From Chloroflexota bacterium (GTDB taxonomy: Bacteria > Chloroflexota > Anaerolineae > Aggregatilineales > UBA2796), in assembly GCA_003695215.1 (NCBI GenBank), contig RFIM01000183.1, positions 1-17,161 of the forward strand: a stretch of DNA of 17,161 nt, read 5' to 3'. Both the position numbers and the translations under genes were made by a program. The notes under the pieces were generated by a model that made no database searches, was not told the origin of the DNA, and was given only the letters and a program-made list of their open reading frames with translations. Positions 1 to 6,869 of the stretch are shown piece after piece. Within the stretch, counting starts at the first letter, position 1; every line of letters begins with the position of its first letter.

Positions 1-35
1 ACAAGCGGCCTGAGCTTACTTATGCTTTCTTTTTC

Positions 36-650
36 ATGAAAATTTTAGCCGTCAGCGATAACGTCTTGGCAAAATTAGAGAACCGCGAGAACCTCTTGCA
101 AAACTATAGCCAGGTGAACGCGGTTATAAGCTGTGGCGATATGCCCGCGCATTACTTGGAGTTCATCGTCGATGTGCTGAACGTGCCATTGCTATACGTG
201 CGCGGCAATCATGACGTTCACTACACGGCCGAGCATCCTGGCGGCGATGACCTACACGGGCGTGTGCTACACTTCGGCGGATTGCTATGGGCAGGCTTGG
301 AGGGCTGCTTGCGCTACAACCGCGAGCCGATTCAGTACACCCAAAGCGAAATGTTCTGGCAGGTCTTGCGGCTGTACCCTGCCGTGCTGATGGCGCGCGC
401 GCGTTTCCGCCGCCGCTTGGACGTCATGCTCACGCATGCGCCGCCACGCCACATCCACGACCTGCCCGACCGCGCGCATATCGGCTTCAATGCCTTCCGC
501 TTGCTCATTCGGCTCTATCGTCCGCGTTTCCTGCTGCACGGGCATGTGGATACGCACGACGCACCTTTGCAGCGCACCTACACGCGCTTCCTGGAGACCG
601 AAGTCATCAACATCAACCCTGCGAAGGTGCTGGAGATTTCAGAGGCCTAG
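36..650 (+). CDS. Calcineurin-like metallophosphoesterase
   Basis: A 204-residue protein with the ordered metal-binding motifs of the calcineurin-like phosphoesterase fold: Asp8 in AVSDNV, GD at 34-35, GNHD at 57-60, THAPP at 133-137 and LHGHVDTH around 167-174. These proteins hydrolyse phosphomonoesters or phosphodiesters with two metal ions; the substrate here is unknown. The first motif is usually DxH, but Val10 occupies the His position, so one metal ligand differs from the canonical set. No signal peptide is seen, so it is likely cytosolic. The ATG at 36 has no obvious Shine-Dalgarno sequence. A TATGCT at 21-26 could be a -10 box giving a nearly leaderless message, but this is weak. The stop lies 15 bp before the ParB-like gene, so the two are probably co-transcribed. 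The family is secure; the role is unknown. Confidence 0.88.
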   Translation: MKILAVSDNVLAKLENRENLLQNYSQVNAVISCGDMPAHYLEFIVDVLNVPLLYVRGNHDVHYTAEHPGGDDLHGRVLHFGGLLWAGLEGCLRYNREPIQYTQSEMFWQVLRLYPAVLMARARFRRRLDVMLTHAPPRHIHDLPDRAHIGFNAFRLLIRLYRPRFLLHGHVDTHDAPLQRTYTRFLETEVININPAKVLEISEA

Positions 651-651
651 C

Positions 652-658
652 AAGGAGG
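652..658 (+). promoter_or_regulatory. Strong Shine-Dalgarno for the ParB-like gene
   Basis: AAGGAGG lies 7 nt before the ATG at 666, within the 15 bp gap after the phosphoesterase stop codon. It is a near-perfect match to the anti-Shine-Dalgarno sequence and fixes the start of the downstream gene. Confidence 0.85.
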
Positions 659-665
659 TCTAGCC

Positions 666-1538
666 ATGGACCCAGACGATCCGACTGCAGTGGCGCAGTC
701 TGCGCGGCATTTCTCACAAGCGCGCATGAAAGCCTTCTGGCAAGAGGTTTGGGCGTTGCTGACGGGCAAGTCCATTGACCTGCTGCGCTTCGAGGAAGTC
801 AAGCAACGCTTGCGCCTGACTGATGAACGCTATCTTGGGCTGCGTGAAATACCGCTGGATAAGATTGTCGGTAGCGTCGGGCGCTACCGCGACTTCACGC
901 GCACCTTTTTGCCGCGCACTAACGCTGTGCGCTCGCGTTGGCAGCGCCTTGACGCGCTTGCGCGCGGCGCGGAAGGCTTTCCGCCGATTGAAGTCTACAA
1001 AGTTGGCGATGCCTACTTCGTGATCGATGGCAACCATCGCGTCTCAGTGGCGCGTCAGCTTGGCGCCAAGACCATTGAAGCCTACGTGACCGAGCTGCGC
1101 ACGCCTGTGCCGATCGACGAGAACACCACTGAGAAGGACTTGATCCAAAAAGAAGCCTATGCCGACTTCCTGCGCCGCACGCGCCTTGATGTGCTGCGCC
1201 CAGAGGCCCAGATCATCCTGACCGAGCCTGATCGCTATAACCAGCTGCTGGAGCACATCTCAGTGCATCGCTACTTCATGGGCATCGATCAAAAACGCGA
1301 GGTCTCTTGGGAAGAAGCGGTCTGCAGTTGGTACGATAACGTCTACTTGCCGCTCGTCAAGCTGATCCGCGAGTATGGCGTGCTGGAATACTTCCCTGGG
1401 CGCACTGAAGCTGATCTGTACGCCTGGTTGATCAAGCATCAAGAGGCAATGCGCTTGTATCACGGCGGCGAGTATATGACGCCGCAGGAGACCGTCAAAG
1501 ACTTCCTGAGCAAATTGCCTGAAGCGCGGCGCGGTTAG
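666..1538 (+). CDS. ParB-N domain protein
   Basis: A 290-residue protein. Residues about 57-145 form a ParB/sulfiredoxin-like N-terminal domain: EIPLDKIVGSVGRY begins it and the family motif DGNHRVSVAR is at 121-130. In ParB-type proteins this motif contributes to a nucleotide-binding or nuclease-like pocket. There is no recognisable ParB helix-turn-helix. The C-terminal 140 residues are helical and rich in Trp, Tyr and acidic residues (around 215-265: SWEEAVCSWYDNVYLPL, FPGRTEADLYAWL). This is therefore probably not the chromosome-partition ParB but a stand-alone member of unknown function. It follows the phosphoesterase by 15 bp with an excellent ribosome-binding site and is closed by a strong terminator, so the two genes form a compact unit. 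The domain call is firm; the function is unknown. Confidence 0.85.
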   Translation: MDPDDPTAVAQSARHFSQARMKAFWQEVWALLTGKSIDLLRFEEVKQRLRLTDERYLGLREIPLDKIVGSVGRYRDFTRTFLPRTNAVRSRWQRLDALARGAEGFPPIEVYKVGDAYFVIDGNHRVSVARQLGAKTIEAYVTELRTPVPIDENTTEKDLIQKEAYADFLRRTRLDVLRPEAQIILTEPDRYNQLLEHISVHRYFMGIDQKREVSWEEAVCSWYDNVYLPLVKLIREYGVLEYFPGRTEADLYAWLIKHQEAMRLYHGGEYMTPQETVKDFLSKLPEARRG

Positions 1539-1540
1539 CC

Positions 1541-1573
1541 AAACAGAGCGGCAGAAACGCCGCTCTGTTTTTT
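1541..1573 (+). terminator. Rho-independent terminator
   Basis: A 12-bp perfect stem (AAACAGAGCGGC at 1541-1552 with GCCGCTCTGTTT at 1559-1570) closes a 6-nt loop AGAAAC and runs into six T residues at 1568-1573. It starts two bases after the ParB-like stop codon and ends the two-gene unit. Read in reverse it has only three T residues, so it would be a weaker terminator for the converging YceI-like gene. Confidence 0.93.
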
Positions 1574-1580
1574 GCCCTTC

Positions 1581-1600
1581 TGATCAGTCTGATCAGTCTG
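1581..1600. repeat. 9-bp tandem repeat across a stop codon
   Basis: TGATCAGTC is repeated directly at 1581-1589 and 1590-1598, followed by TG. The second unit contains the TGA stop of the minus-strand YceI-like gene (1593-1595). Because the period is three codons, a second in-frame TGA follows 9 nt downstream, giving that gene a double stop. It may be a replication-slippage duplication. Confidence 0.7.
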
Positions 1601-2537
1601 TGGCCCGCGCTACCAGGTTCAGGACAATGCGCACCTCATCGTTGACGCGCACAAAGCCGAGATTCGGCGGCTGCAAGCCGAGATCGGTCAGCTTCAGGTC
1701 AGTGAAAGCTGTCACTACCAGCACGCCATCTTGGTAGCGGCCCATGGCTGTGAAGGTTGTCTGGCGCACGGCCTCGCGGACTTGCAAGTTGCCCTTGATC
1801 TGAAAGGTCAGCGTCTCGCCTTCGCGGTAGGCGCGCTCAGGCAAGCCGATCAGCTCAGCATCGGTGAATTTGGCGATCGGGAAGCGGTTGAAATCGAAGC
1901 CGCGCGCGCTGATCATCCAGTTATCGCGGTTGCGCTGATCGGAGCGGATTTGAGCCAGATTGACGTTGATCTCCTCGCTCAGCTGGCTATTGGCGAGATT
2001 GCCGAGATCGATAGCGACTTCACCGTCTATCTCTTTGGTCACGCCGACTGCTAGGACGTAGTTGCCATTCAAAATCTCGCCGACCTGATAGCAGGCTTCT
2101 GATTCTTCGCCGACGATGCTCAGGAACACAAAGTTCGATTCGCCGACTGCAGCAGGTGTCGGATCGGGCGTTGGGCTTGGCATTGGCGTTGGCGAAGGCG
2201 CATTGTTGGGCGTGGCGGTCACGCCGCGGGCCGCTGTGCAGGAGACGTACAGTGTCTGCGCGTTGCCGCTATCTGCGTGCGGCTGAGCGAAGGCGATGGC
2301 GCGCACATTATTCTGATAGAAGCTGCCGCGCATGGCTGTGGCGGTCAGGTTGCGTTCTGCCTGTTGAGTGCGCAGCGCGTCAAGGTTATTGCTGCGCGCT
2401 GTTGGCACGCCCGTCATGGAAGGCTCGGTGAAAAGCGAAGGCAAAACGAAGTTCACTGCAATGTAGATGCCAAAGGCGATCACAGGGATGCCGATTAATG
2501 CGGCCGCGCCAAGCATCAGCGCTCTGGAGCGTTTCAT
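1593..2537 (-). CDS. Membrane-anchored YceI-like domain protein
   Basis: A 314-residue protein starting at the ATG at 2537. An upstream in-frame GTG at 2555 overlaps the Shine-Dalgarno GAGGAG (2547-2552) and was rejected. Residues 8-32 form a transmembrane helix after a basic MKRSR, with no cleavage site, so the protein is probably anchored with its C-terminus outside. Residues 108-130 are a Pro/Thr/Ser-rich linker (PSPTPMPSPTPDPTP). Residues about 135-312 match the YceI lipocalin-like fold: an EESEACYQVGE opening strand, VNLAQIRSDQRNRDNW, FTDAELIGLPE, LTFQIKGNLQVREAVRQ and the closing VNDEVRIVLNLVA. YceI proteins bind isoprenoid-like lipids in a beta-barrel; no ligand can be inferred here. 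It is transcribed divergently from the SH3/propeller gene. The fold call is from recognised pattern, not a search. Confidence 0.82.
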   Translation of the reverse strand: MKRSRALMLGAAALIGIPVIAFGIYIAVNFVLPSLFTEPSMTGVPTARSNNLDALRTQQAERNLTATAMRGSFYQNNVRAIAFAQPHADSGNAQTLYVSCTAARGVTATPNNAPSPTPMPSPTPDPTPAAVGESNFVFLSIVGEESEACYQVGEILNGNYVLAVGVTKEIDGEVAIDLGNLANSQLSEEINVNLAQIRSDQRNRDNWMISARGFDFNRFPIAKFTDAELIGLPERAYREGETLTFQIKGNLQVREAVRQTTFTAMGRYQDGVLVVTAFTDLKLTDLGLQPPNLGFVRVNDEVRIVLNLVARATD

Positions 2538-2576
2538 CGGGTTATTTCTCCTCACAAAGTTTGCATAGTCACACAG

Positions 2577-2582
2577 ATTCTA
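2577..2582 (-). promoter_or_regulatory. Possible -10 box of the YceI-like gene
   Basis: On the minus strand TAGAAT (5 of 6 consensus positions) lies about 40 nt before the ATG at 2537. No good -35 hexamer occurs at 16-18 bp; TTGGCA is 22 bp away. An inverted repeat lies directly upstream, which would fit a regulated promoter. Weak evidence. Confidence 0.3.
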
Positions 2583-2583
2583 A

Positions 2584-2605
2584 AAGGCATAAGATTAAAT
2601 GCCTT
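2584..2605. promoter_or_regulatory. Operator-like inverted repeat
   Basis: AAGGCAT (2584-2590) and ATGCCTT (2599-2605) form a perfect 7-bp inverted repeat around the 8-nt AT-rich spacer AAGATTAA. It lies in the divergent intergenic region, abutting the candidate -10 box of the YceI-like gene and about 85 bp upstream of the -10 of the SH3/propeller gene. The geometry suits a dimeric DNA-binding protein, but no bound regulator can be named. Confidence 0.4.
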
Positions 2606-2670
2606 GCCAAGCTGGATAAGAGCTTGCTGAGAAGCGGGCTGCAGCTGCGCGTGTGACGCTTTTGCGGCAC

Positions 2671-2696
2671 TTGAGCGGTTAAAGGATGCGTATAAT
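2671..2696 (+). promoter_or_regulatory. Promoter of the SH3/propeller gene
   Basis: A perfect TATAAT at 2691-2696 lies about 38 nt before the ATG at 2735. The best -35 candidate is TTGAGC at 2671-2676, with a short 14-bp spacer, so the -35 assignment is poor. The predicted start site near 2703 leaves a leader of about 32 nt that includes the AGGAGG ribosome-binding site (2721-2726). Confidence 0.5.
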
Positions 2697-2734
2697 CAGT
2701 AGCTTGCGAAGACTTGCCTGAGGAGGAAGCGCGC

Positions 2735-4354
2735 ATGAGCCTGCGGAAACGCATTGGACTGCACATAGCCCTGATCAGCCTAATCGCCCTGAGTCTGTTC
2801 TCAACGGCGCGCGCGGCACAAGTGGACGCCTGCTTTGGTTTGCCCGAGTCGCGTTTGGAGCCAGGCGTGCTGGCGCGCGTGGTCGGGGACAGCCGCATGA
2901 AGGAAGAAGCGCCGCCAGGCGCCTATCTGAAATCGAATGCGGCGCGCAGCGGCTTGGTGCTGCGCTACTTGGTTGAAGGCACGCTCGTGCGCATCGCGCC
3001 TGACTCGCAATCGCTGTGCACTGTTGATGGCGACCGCTGGTGGGCTGCAGAGGTAGATGGCTTGCGCGGCTACGTGACTGAGTCAGCTGGGCAGGCATAT
3101 GTGCTAGAACCTTACACAGGCACGCCGCCGACACCTGCGCCGCGCGATCTGACCACAGTGCTGAGCTGCGTACGTCCTTATCTCGATGCGCCGCCGCCAA
3201 CGCCGACTGCTGCGCCCGACGCCGCGCCATATTTCCGCGCCGTGTTCGGCAGCGATGACGGCACGCTGCAGTACGCCGATCAAGGCGGTTTGCCGCGCCT
3301 GGTTGCCAAGTTTGACTATCCACCGCTAAGCGTCGATCTCTCGCCTGATGGCTCAGCGGCGCTCGTCCTGACTTATAATGGCGTGTACTGGGTCGAGATT
3401 CCGACAGGCCAGGTCGCCTATTTCGCCGATCCGACGCGCTTCAACCTGAGCGAGGACATGTGGTTCGTGCGCGCCCTGTGGACGCCAACAGGCGATTCGG
3501 CCGCGATTGAGATGGTCGATACACGCGATGACGTCTATACCTTCCCGATCTGGAATGTCTCGCTGACAGGGCAAGGCGCGCCTTTCCAAGTGGATACAGG
3601 CAAAGAGCCGCCTTTCAGCCTGCGGCGCTCGCCCGATCGCAGCCTGCTGGTCATCTTGAGCGCGAACGACATCCTGCCCTACCCGAGAAGTTTCGTGGAC
3701 GAGCCGCCGCCTTTGCTGGAATTCGTGCCAGTAGGCGCTGAAGGCGATAGCCGCAGCATTGTGACCGCCAGCATCACTTGGGCGCCTGATAGCAGCGGCT
3801 TCTACGCCTATACGCCCAAAGCTGAGGATGCGCCGCCTGACGATCCCTTCGGCGGACGGCTTTTCTTCGTGCCGCGCGCGGGCACAGCCCAAGATTTCGG
3901 CGCGCTGGAGAACATCCCTGCAGGCGCGGAAGTGATCCCTGCGCCAAACGGCTTGTGGCTGCTAGTGAAAGATAAACAAACTTGGCGCATCCAGGCGCGA
4001 GATGGCCAGATCGCTCAGCGCCTGCCTGAAGCGCGCCAAATCTTCGGTTGGACGCCCGATAGCGCAGGCGTTGCCTTCAGCACGGCTGATGGCCAGACGC
4101 GCTTTCTCGGCGTGGACGGCGAGACAGAATCGGCCTACGTGCCCAGCGCAGCCAATCTGACGTCTCTGACTTGGCTGCCCAACGGCACGGCGCTTTATAC
4201 TGTGCGCGGCATTGATGGCAGGCTGACGCTGAACGCACAACCGCTCGATGGGCAGCCCTTCTACATCGGCATTGTCGCTAACGAGCTCGCCTTCAGCGCA
4301 GCGACTTTCAATGCGCCGCCTGGCTTGGCGCGTCCGCCGCGGCCGTGTGAGTAG
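2735..4354 (+). CDS. Exported SH3-like and beta-propeller protein
   Basis: A 539-residue protein starting at the ATG at 2735, chosen because AGGAGG ends 8 nt before it and the signal peptide begins there; an upstream TTG at 2714 was rejected. The N-terminus is a classical signal peptide (basic MSLRKR, hydrophobic core, ARA cleavage near residue 27). Residues about 30-130 resemble a bacterial SH3-like domain (TLVRIAPDSQSLCTVDGDRWW, GLRGYVTES). A Pro/Thr linker (PPPTPTAAPDAAP) follows. Residues about 160-535 carry repeated blade-like segments typical of TolB/WD40-like propellers (VDLSPDGSAALVL, ITWAPDSSGFYAY, FGWTPDSAGVAFS, LTWLPNGTALYTV). No catalytic motif is visible; a binding or scaffold role outside the membrane is inferred. 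Its 3' end overlaps the converging P450 gene by 47 bp. Confidence 0.83.
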   Translation: MSLRKRIGLHIALISLIALSLFSTARAAQVDACFGLPESRLEPGVLARVVGDSRMKEEAPPGAYLKSNAARSGLVLRYLVEGTLVRIAPDSQSLCTVDGDRWWAAEVDGLRGYVTESAGQAYVLEPYTGTPPTPAPRDLTTVLSCVRPYLDAPPPTPTAAPDAAPYFRAVFGSDDGTLQYADQGGLPRLVAKFDYPPLSVDLSPDGSAALVLTYNGVYWVEIPTGQVAYFADPTRFNLSEDMWFVRALWTPTGDSAAIEMVDTRDDVYTFPIWNVSLTGQGAPFQVDTGKEPPFSLRRSPDRSLLVILSANDILPYPRSFVDEPPPLLEFVPVGAEGDSRSIVTASITWAPDSSGFYAYTPKAEDAPPDDPFGGRLFFVPRAGTAQDFGALENIPAGAEVIPAPNGLWLLVKDKQTWRIQARDGQIAQRLPEARQIFGWTPDSAGVAFSTADGQTRFLGVDGETESAYVPSAANLTSLTWLPNGTALYTVRGIDGRLTLNAQPLDGQPFYIGIVANELAFSAATFNAPPGLARPPRPCE

Positions 4355-5681
4355 GCTCGGCGCGCTGACCGACGACGGTCATCGGCAAGCCATTGCTGAT
4401 GCCATAGGTGATCAAGGCGCGAATCTGCGGCTGATAGGCGCTGGGCAAGCTGAGCGCCAAGCGGCTCGCCAGAGTTGCCAAGATCAGCTGCCCTTCGATC
4501 ATCGCGAATTGGTTGCCGATGCACTGGTGCGCGCCCAGCCCAAAGGGCAGATAGGCATAGCGGTGAATCTTGCCAACATTCTCAGGCGCGAAGCGCTCGG
4601 GCAGGAACGCCTCAGGCTGCTCAAAATAGCGCGCATCGCGCTGCAGCGCATAGACGCTGAATGAGACTGCCGTGCCTTTCGGCACGATGTAGTCGCCCAG
4701 CTGAAAATCCTCCAGAGGCACGCGCTCGGCGTACCAGGCAGGCGGATGCAAGCGCAGCGTCTCTTTGAAGACCTGCTCAGTGTATCTCAGGTGCGGTAGG
4801 TCGGTTATGCTGGGCAGGCGGTCGCCACAGACGGCTTCAACTTCGGCGCGCAGCCGCGCCAAGACGTGCGGATGCCTTGCCAGCAGGTAAAGCGCCCAGG
4901 CCAACGCGTTCGCCGTTGTCTCGTGACCTGCGAAGAGCAGCGCCAAGACCTGCCCACAAACTTGGGCATCGGTCAGGCGGCTGCCATCTTCATCGTGTGT
5001 GCGCAGCAGCATGTCCAGCAGATCGTCATGTTCGCGCGGCGCAGCACGGCGCTCAGCGATGATGCGCTGTGTGGTCGCTTGCAGCACCTTGACAGCGCGG
5101 CGCGCCTTGCCAAAGCGTATTACGGGCACCCACAGCGGCAGGAGCACCGCAAGGCGGTAGTCATCTTCGACGCTGCGCTGAATGATCAGCAGCGCCTCGC
5201 CGATTTGGCGCGCCTCGTGGCTGGTGCTTGAGCCGAACAACACCTGTGAGACAATCTCCAGAGTCAGGCGCATCATCTCATCCACCAAGTCACGCTGCTC
5301 GCCAACTCGCCATGCCGCGATAGTGTGGGCCGTCTGCGCGACCATTGTTTGGGCATAGTGCGCCAAGCGCTCGCGATGGAAAGCAGGTTGTATCAGGCGG
5401 CGTTGACTTAGGTGCAGCTCGCCTTCTTGCGAGAAGACGCTCTCGCCTAAGAAAGAGCCGAGCAGCTTGCGCGAGATCGGCGTGCGGACCCATTTGTGGC
5501 TGGTCAAAATTTGCTGGATCAGATCGGGGTTCTGGACGTAGAAGCGCCTCTCGCTGAAGACGCGAAAGACGCACACATCGCCGTAGCGCGGCGCGAGCAC
5601 GCTGAAAAAGCTGAGCGCATCGCTCATCTCGCTGACATTGCCAAGCCAAGAGGAACTTCTGACTTCGGCTGGACTCTTCAT
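4308..5681 (-). CDS. Cytochrome P450
   Basis: A 457-residue haem monooxygenase with all family landmarks: I-helix oxygen-activation motif AGHETT at 251-256, K-helix ExxR as ETLR at 307-310, the PERF motif near 362, and the haem-ligand loop FGLGAHQCIG with Cys387. His replaces the common Arg two residues before the Cys, which is seen in many bacterial P450s. It uses electrons from a redox partner to hydroxylate or otherwise oxidise a substrate that cannot be guessed here. There is no membrane anchor, and no ferredoxin or reductase gene in the window. The ATG at 5681 follows AAGGAG with a rather long 13-nt gap; an in-frame ATG at 5723 would add 14 residues with no domain content. The C-terminal codons overlap the converging SH3/propeller gene. 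Confidence 0.93.
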   Translation of the reverse strand: MKSPAEVRSSSWLGNVSEMSDALSFFSVLAPRYGDVCVFRVFSERRFYVQNPDLIQQILTSHKWVRTPISRKLLGSFLGESVFSQEGELHLSQRRLIQPAFHRERLAHYAQTMVAQTAHTIAAWRVGEQRDLVDEMMRLTLEIVSQVLFGSSTSHEARQIGEALLIIQRSVEDDYRLAVLLPLWVPVIRFGKARRAVKVLQATTQRIIAERRAAPREHDDLLDMLLRTHDEDGSRLTDAQVCGQVLALLFAGHETTANALAWALYLLARHPHVLARLRAEVEAVCGDRLPSITDLPHLRYTEQVFKETLRLHPPAWYAERVPLEDFQLGDYIVPKGTAVSFSVYALQRDARYFEQPEAFLPERFAPENVGKIHRYAYLPFGLGAHQCIGNQFAMIEGQLILATLASRLALSLPSAYQPQIRALITYGISNGLPMTVVGQRAEPTHTAAADAPSQAAH

Positions 5682-5761
5682 GGCAGGGTTTCCGCTCCTT
5701 GAGGATTTACTCAAATTTAGCATCAAAGCCGATCTGCTGAAAAAGGCGCGCTCCAGGGCGC

Positions 5762-5767
5762 TATAAT
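5762..5767 (+). promoter_or_regulatory. -10 box upstream of the SufU-like gene
   Basis: A perfect TATAAT lies 27 nt before the ATG at 5795. No -35 hexamer is convincing; TGAAAA at 5738-5743 with an 18-bp spacer is the best. The predicted leader is about 20 nt and contains AAAGG at 5781-5785 as ribosome-binding site. The P450 gene is transcribed away from this region. Confidence 0.45.
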
Positions 5768-5794
5768 TGCCAGGCAGATGAAAGGCAACCTGCT

Positions 5795-6187
5795 ATGGAT
5801 ATGTATCATGAGGCGATCCTGGATCACTACCGCAATCCGCGCAATTGGCGCATTCTGCAGCCCTGCGATATTGATCATGAGGAGAAAAATCCGCTCTGCG
5901 GCGACCGTCTGCGGCTGACCATGCGCGTGCGCGATGGGCGCATCGTCGAGGTCGGCTGGTCGGGCGAAGGTTGCGCCATCAGCCAGGCTTCGGCATCCAT
6001 GCTTGGTGAGATCATCGTCGGCAAGACGCTCGAAGAGGCGCGCCAGATCACTAAAGAAGAAGTCCTGGAGATGCTGGGCATTCCGCTCGGGCCTGTGCGC
6101 TTGAAATGCGCGTTGCTCTCGCTGAAGGTGCTGAAGGTCGGCGCCTACGGTTTGGCAGGCTGGCACGAGGACGAAGCGCGTTCGTGA
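5795..6187 (+). CDS. sufU: SufU-type Fe-S cluster scaffold or sulfur acceptor
   Basis: A 130-residue protein of the IscU/SufU fold. The three conserved cysteines and the Asp are Cys35 and Asp37 in NPLCGD, Cys60 in GEGCAISQAS and Cys105 in RLKCAL. The N-terminal YHEAILDHYRNPRN is typical of the family. The third Cys is preceded by Lys (KCALLSL), as in SufU, rather than by the HC of IscU, and the LPPVK chaperone-binding motif of IscU is absent. The 45-residue gap from the second to the third Cys is closer to IscU than to the longer gap of Bacillus SufU, so the insert is short. SufU proteins accept sulfur from SufS. No other suf gene is in the window, so it is orphaned here. Its TGA overlaps the acyltransferase start as GTGA, implying coupled translation. 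Confidence 0.88.
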   Translation: MDMYHEAILDHYRNPRNWRILQPCDIDHEEKNPLCGDRLRLTMRVRDGRIVEVGWSGEGCAISQASASMLGEIIVGKTLEEARQITKEEVLEMLGIPLGPVRLKCALLSLKVLKVGAYGLAGWHEDEARS

Positions 6188-6795
6188 GCTGGCTGCATCA
6201 AGCGCGTCAGACGCCTTGGAAAGCGCTGAATGAGCTGCGCCGCTACGCGGCTTTGCCCTGGGCGCGCCTGATCTTCGCACTGAACGGCATCGCTTGGCAG
6301 GAAGGCTGGCGCATTTATGGCGCGCCAATCATTCAGCGGCACGCCGAGAGCACCATTCGCATTGGTCGCGATCTGACCGTGCGCAGCTGGTATGCTTCTA
6401 ATCCGCTCGGCGTCGTCCGCAGGACGCTGCTGTGCACTTGGGCGCGCGGCGCGCAGCTAATCATTGGCAATGGCGTCGGCATGACGGGCGCAGTGCTTGT
6501 GGCGCAGACGCGCATCGAGATCGGCGATCAAGTCTGGATTGGCGCCAACAGCAGCATCGTGGATACGGACTTTCATCCGCTAGCGCCTGAGGCGCGCCGC
6601 ATTGATCCGAGCGCGGGCAAAAGCGCGCCTATCCTGATCGAGGACGAAGTTTTCATCGGCATGTGGGCGATTATCCTGAAAGGCGTGCACATTGGGCGCG
6701 GCGCTGTGATCGGCGCCGGGGCTGTAGTGGCGCAGGACGTGCCTGCGCGCACGATCGTGGCGGGCAATCCCGCGCGCCCTGTTGGGCAAGTGTGA
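6184..6795 (+). CDS. Hexapeptide-repeat acyltransferase
   Basis: A 203-residue protein. The start is taken as the GTG at 6184, which overlaps the SufU TGA (GTGA); an upstream in-frame ATG at 6106 lies inside sufU and encodes Arg/Gly-rich sequence unlike the family. From about residue 55 the chain shows isoleucine/valine/glycine hexapeptide repeats of a left-handed beta-helix (IRIGRDL, LIIGNGVG, IEIGDQVWIGANSSI, ILIEDEVFIGMWAII, VHIGRGAVIGAGAVV). DTDFHPL carries the probable catalytic His, and the C-terminal AGNPARPV is a hallmark of sugar O-acetyltransferases of the WcaF/maltose acetyltransferase type. It probably transfers an acetyl or acyl group to a sugar or glycan in the cytosol; the acceptor is unknown. 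Coupling to an Fe-S protein is unexpected. The class is firm. Confidence 0.9.
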   Translation: MSWLHQARQTPWKALNELRRYAALPWARLIFALNGIAWQEGWRIYGAPIIQRHAESTIRIGRDLTVRSWYASNPLGVVRRTLLCTWARGAQLIIGNGVGMTGAVLVAQTRIEIGDQVWIGANSSIVDTDFHPLAPEARRIDPSAGKSAPILIEDEVFIGMWAIILKGVHIGRGAVIGAGAVVAQDVPARTIVAGNPARPVGQV

Positions 6796-6796
6796 G

Positions 6797-6825
6797 TTGC
6801 TCTGCACAAACGTTCAGGATAAGAT
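6797..6825 (+). promoter_or_regulatory. Promoter of the xylulokinase gene
   Basis: TTGCTC (6797-6802) and TAAGAT (6820-6825) are separated by exactly 17 bp, with 4/6 matches to the -35 consensus and 5/6 to the -10. The predicted start near 6832 gives a leader of about 38 nt containing GGAGAG (6859-6864). It lies directly after the acyltransferase stop, so xylB need not depend on readthrough. Confidence 0.5.
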
Positions 6826-6869
6826 TGAAGGCAGATTGGCACCCTTGGCTAAAAACGCGGAGAGTGTTT

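Noticed and set aside
666..1538. Chromosome-partition ParB with a parS/parA locus
   Set aside because: There is no helix-turn-helix domain, no parA neighbour and no parS-like 16-mer seen; only the ParB-N domain is supported.
2538..2555. GTG start at 2555 for the YceI-like gene
   Set aside because: It would overlap the GAGGAG ribosome-binding site that serves the ATG at 2537.
2775..3892. Two long minus-strand frames opposite the SH3/propeller gene
   Set aside because: Their composition is Arg/Ala-rich, no ribosome-binding site was seen, and the plus-strand gene has a signal peptide and promoter.
6106..6183. ATG start at 6106 for the acyltransferase
   Set aside because: It lies deep in sufU and adds Arg/Gly-rich residues foreign to the family; the GTGA overlap at 6184 is a better start.
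5723..6328. A 201-codon minus-strand open frame opposite sufU and the acyltransferase
   Set aside because: No domain pattern, and it overlaps two firmly identified genes on the other strand.
6663..6869. N-terminal extension of xylulokinase to 6663
   Set aside because: The extension crosses the acyltransferase coding region in another frame; the ATG at 6870 has a ribosome-binding site and begins at the conserved FGGY N-terminus.
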